Assembly: GCA_024364805.1 (NCBI GenBank)
Contig: CM044502.1
Coordinates: forward strand, 58,892,614 to 58,915,389
Reading direction: 5' to 3'
From: Euprymna scolopes
Lineage: Eukaryota; Mollusca; Cephalopoda; Sepiida; Sepiolidae
DNA length: 22,776 nt
Under the pieces are notes generated by a model. The model was not told where the DNA came from. It did no database searches and saw only the letters and a list, made by a program, of their open reading frames with translations. The stretch's first letter is position 1, and every line of letters begins with the position of its first letter. Both the position numbers and the translations under genes were made by a program. Shown in pieces: positions 18,930 to 22,776 of this stretch.

Positions 18930-21410
18930 GTTCGTGTCTATGTTTTTGAGTTTGTGTGTGTTAGATGCGTATGTTAATACATGTCTGAAATGTGGAACCT
19001 GTAAGATATCTGTACATTCGTTTGGCTAATAAATTTATAATTTTGTATGGTAAAGACAATGTTGTCTACAGCTGTAGATACTTTCAGACGTACTGTGGCT
19101 TGTCAATTTTATTTTCCATTAGCACAATCCACACGGAGAACGCCGGCGGTATTATTTTGGTTCTCTATATGCATTCATGCATACTAAGTGTTTTTTTTTT
19201 TTTAGTACAGCGACTATAGATGTTAATGAATTTCTATTACATTGAGCTTAGTTTGATGCAAGTTGTAATGCATTTAAACGGATTATGACTCGAAACTATT
19301 TCATTTCTTTTAATCTCTTCCACTTATGCGCCGCATATGATTGTATATGTTTGTTTACATATGATACTGGGCGCAGGTTTTTTTTTTTTTGGTGAGGGAT
19401 AGTATTGTAACTCTCGTATTCATGCGCGCTTTCTTGAAACGAAATCTGATACTGTTTACACGAGGATTCGCCCAAGCATGTAAATATGTATTCACAAAGA
19501 CATTATTAATCAGCCAGGATATGCTTAAGTGCCAATTTTATTTGTCAATTATGTGTTAGGATATTTAATTATACTAATATACGAAAGCTTAATTAATCAA
19601 TGAATACGGTTCTATGTAACCACTCCTATGTGTACGCATTCAGAGATTATGATCTGTTTTGTTTCAATTTACAAACTATGTATTCTTTTTGCTTAGAACC
19701 ATGCCCAAAGACCATGAGTAATACGCATTCGCGTCGACATATATCTATCAAAAACTGACTCAAACTCTCTTCGATAAACAGCTTTTATTGTAACCAACGC
19801 CCATAATCTTGAATATGTGTATTTGGATGCCTTCAACACTGCACCTTCTCTGGCTTCTCTTTGACCCATTATTCAAGCAATCTATTTACAATATGTACCA
19901 ATGAATTTTTAAAAAAAATAGGCAAAAATATTTTAACAAAAAATATTTCTGCGTTACACTTAAGAACATGACACAAGATTATAATTTAAAATGTAAACAT
20001 CTTTTAAGTGATTTGTACTTCAGCCTTTAATTATATTTGATTAACATTATTTATTACGACATAATCCCGTTCAGTTTCAACTATTTTTTATTCATGAAGG
20101 CTATTTGTTTAATGCTAAGTATAGTTTTATTCTACTTTAATAAGTATAATTCAAAGTTAGTATCACCGATTTATACACATTATAAGGCTCAGCTCTTTTA
20201 ATATCGACACTAAAATTTGTTAATCAAGAAAAACACCTAAAAGGCAGTGTATAGATTCATCGACTAACATATTAACCGGGGCGTTGTTTCACAATCAACA
20301 ATCATATTACCCGAAAATAAAATGGTTGATACAAATAAAACAAAATGAAATACGGCAATTTAAACTTATTAATATATTACGATTTACGTGCGGGACGATA
20401 GAGATCCATGAGACCCCGAGAATTCTGATAACTAGCAGAAAATGTTACCTTGCATGGACGAAAAACTCAAGAGTGAAAATTATTATACGTATGAGTAACG
20501 GTCATATAATGCTGTGCACATAGAGAATTATAGCTTCTAGATATTTTAACTCGAATCAACATAAAATCACAAATATAATCTGGCAGCTAGTACGTTTGGG
20601 ATAAATGTTAATTAAAAGAAAAAATAGAACCCATTTACACGGTGACGTCTTTAGATTAAAAAAACAAAAAAAAACACACTGTCGTGCCTTTAACTGAATG
20701 TACAATGATTGATTTACAATGTTCTAATTATTCCATACCATACAATGAGTACTGCTTTGCTCTGTAACTTTATGCGTTGTACAAGTACGTCTGTATGCAT
20801 CTGCATAGATATACATTAATATATAAGGATTTTTGCAAGAGAATGACTGACATATACACGGATAAGCAACATTTATAGGAAGACTTTTTTAATTCAATTT
20901 TTTCGGAAGTAAGATTCGGTTTTAAGGAGACATTAATTAGATGGTAACATTATTAAATACATAAAACAAACAGTATGCACACATTGCATATTGTGGGACA
21001 TAGAATATCTGTCCCAAAATTCATAATGAAAAGGTAAGAATTTTACGCAGCGCGTAAATATGCATAATACTTAAGCGTCATTCATCAGTCCTGTTAACAT
21101 TTTCTTACATAATTATATTGACTTCAAAACATTTTGATCTGCAAAATCCTGTATTTTCTAACATAATAATGGTATTTGAAGAATCGAAAAAAAAATGTAT
21201 AATAAAAAATTCTGTCTTTTTTATATATTTGTTTATATGTGTGTGGTGCGTATAGCTATTCAAAATGTAAATAATATTATCGTATAATCATCATTGGCAC
21301 CCTACTTTCTGTAAGATTACAGTAGCTTCGCATCGTTGAGTCTCATCATTATAATAGATGGTGGAGATTTAGACATATTATGTGATGCTTGGGACCTGTT
21401 TTTATCCTAG
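18930..21410. other. AT-rich non-coding DNA
   Basis: About 2.5 kb without transposon signatures. Frames at 18992-19219 and 20284-20523 were read: both have AT-driven composition and no recognisable motif. T runs occur at about 19190-19203 and 19378-19390. Compared with the left half of the window this stretch is notably free of recognised mobile elements. Confidence 0.5.
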
Positions 21411-21597
21411 CATTTATTCCACCGTACTAAACTTGTATTTGACATTAAAATCAATTGGTACCGACACCACAGTATTGCTGTTTGTGATTGTGTCACACTT
21501 GCTGCGCAATTACACACGCAGCAAACGTCAACGTGCGTATGTATTGCTTCCCGAGGCGAATGAAGACAATGCTATTACTAATTTACTTAATGAATAA
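21411..21597 (+). CDS. Candidate terminal coding exon, unknown membrane protein
   Basis: A 3' splice-acceptor-like sequence (pyrimidine-rich CTGTTTTTATCCTAG, ending at 21410) is followed by an open frame of about 61 codons to TAA (21595-21597). The frame has a hydrophobic stretch (VLLFVIVSHLL), then a basic run (RNYTRSKRQR) and an acidic tail (LLPEANEDNAITNLLNE). This order suits the last transmembrane segment and cytoplasmic end of a membrane protein. GC content in 21450-21590 is clearly above the flanks and several CG-containing codons are used. An AATAAA (21596-21601) overlaps the stop. I do not recognise the family. Upstream exons would lie outside or in unrecognised parts of the window. 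Chance remains possible. Confidence 0.35.
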
Positions 21598-22743
21598 TAA
21601 AACAAATGAACCAAATGAACACGCGATACAATTAATGCCTCCATGTGTTACGTGTACGTTTGATTGAGCTCGAGAAAACAGGTAATTTGTTCATATTGTT
21701 GTGTGTATTTATAAAGGATCTTAATATCTTTATATATAACCACATTTACTATTCCGCACCAACCTAGGCAGCTCTAAATACAAATAAATGTTGACTAGAC
21801 TATAAGTGGCAGTGCCATAGTTAATTAATTCTGCGTGATATGCAAATACGAAAAATATTCTCAAATATAAATTGCATTTTATAATAGCATCACTTTTTAC
21901 TGCTGTAATACGGAAGAATGGATTGGCATCTCAACATCAAACAGGAGAAGAAATTAAATGCCTTTAATTCCATGCGCCCTAAATTTTAGAGATTGAATGA
22001 AGCAGTCGAATTACCAACAGGAATTTCGAGCCCGCATTAATTAACGTGTAGTATCGTCAATAAATTTCAAACGACGTTTACGACCGCTAAACCAGGAATG
22101 ACAACCAATGCTCCTATGATGAGAGAAATGTGAACTTAAAAGAAAACGTGGAGGAAAATCAGTTAATTGTAAGACATTTAGTTGCACCGCGAAGAAGCTA
22201 GGAGTGTGGTATAGATAGTGCTCTCAATCCAAAACCATGGTATACTTTTACTTTTTCTTGCGTCGAATGGGTTCGTAAGTCTAAGTAAATCATATATAAC
22301 TGTGCAAACCTCCATGAATTTCAAACTTAGATCAACCGGTTAGAAGAAATAAGCATGTGGTGCATTATTATAATGATTGAAGCTTGTAACTAAAATAAGT
22401 ATAACTTAAAACTAATTGTTATATAGTATCAATATCTATTATACGCATGTTCTGGATTAATTTGAATGAACCTTAAAATAATCTTGTATAGCTATTTAAT
22501 CATATTGAATTACTTTTATTTTGATTTGTTATTTTCTGATGTTATACATAAAACATGTTGCTGATAAGCTACATAACTATGTATTCATAATGTGCCGATA
22601 AACATACATACTCTGGATTAATGATTTAAATCCGAATGAGTTTAGAGTTATATTCAGGTGATGATAATTATATTCACATAAAACAAATATTTTAATTTAA
22701 TATAATTGTGAGAATGAGCAAAATCTATGAGGTTTAAACAAAA
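21598..22743. other. AT-rich DNA without recognised features
   Basis: About 1.1 kb. If the exon before it is real, the first part would be its 3' UTR. A second AATAAA occurs near 21783. No repeats or other frames were recognised. Confidence 0.45.
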
Positions 22744-22776
22744 CTAGCAGGGCTACCCGGCGTTGCTCGGGACCGT
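22744..22776 (-). mobile_element. Helitron 3' end, cut by window edge
   Basis: CTAG (22744-22747) next to plus-strand A 22743, then the hairpin CCCGG/TCGGG (22756-22760 with 22767-22771). It matches the termini at 4365 and 11476. Only 33 bases are in the window. Confidence 0.7.

Overview
This window looks like AT-rich, gene-poor intergenic or intronic DNA from an invertebrate animal. The signs are long (TA)n arrays at eight places, endonuclease-bearing LINEs of the Jockey/CR1 group, Penelope-like retroelement (PLE) remains with a GIY-YIG domain, and Helitron ends of the CCGGCGTTGCCCGGG...CTAG type. A mollusc, perhaps a cephalopod, is my best guess. That guess rests on general character, not on a species-specific marker. 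No complete host gene, tRNA, rRNA, CRISPR array or bacterial-type operon was found. A 796-base assembly gap (Ns) covers 11764-12559.

Layout. 1-3924: AT-rich DNA with three long (TA)n tracts, an A/C-rich stretch ending in a PLE-terminus-like motif (about 948-979), a 37-bp tandem duplication (2071-2143) and a GC-richer unclassified patch before 3924. 3925-4365: a whole-looking 441-bp non-autonomous Helitron. 4429-5425: a decayed fragment of LINE family A, ending exactly at a (TA)n(GA)n array. 5512-7380: mostly featureless. 7380-11465: a nested block. A PLE reverse-transcriptase piece (to about 7533) is separated from the following PLE piece (about 10712-11465, ending in a GIY-YIG endonuclease remnant) by a 5'-truncated minus-strand LINE of family B (about 7534-9740) and a two-copy repeat with a period near 541 bp (about 9728-10711). 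11476 to the gap: a second Helitron 3' end on the minus strand. 12591-14935: A/C-rich DNA with a hammerhead-like motif at 13449-13488. About 15120-18750: the longest LINE, family A, plus strand, with endonuclease and reverse transcriptase domains, disabled by stops, frameshifts and internal deletions. 18751-22743: AT-rich DNA with one possible terminal host exon (21411-21597). 22744-22776: a third Helitron 3' end, cut by the window edge.

The parts do not form a pathway. The window is a record of stacked transposition: PLE first, then LINE B and the repeat pair inside it, and Helitrons inserted at AT dinucleotides close to older retroelement pieces. The most useful readings are the split PLE, the three Helitron ends that share a terminus but not an interior, the repeat dimer, two hammerhead-like motifs and the candidate coding exon near 21.5 kb.
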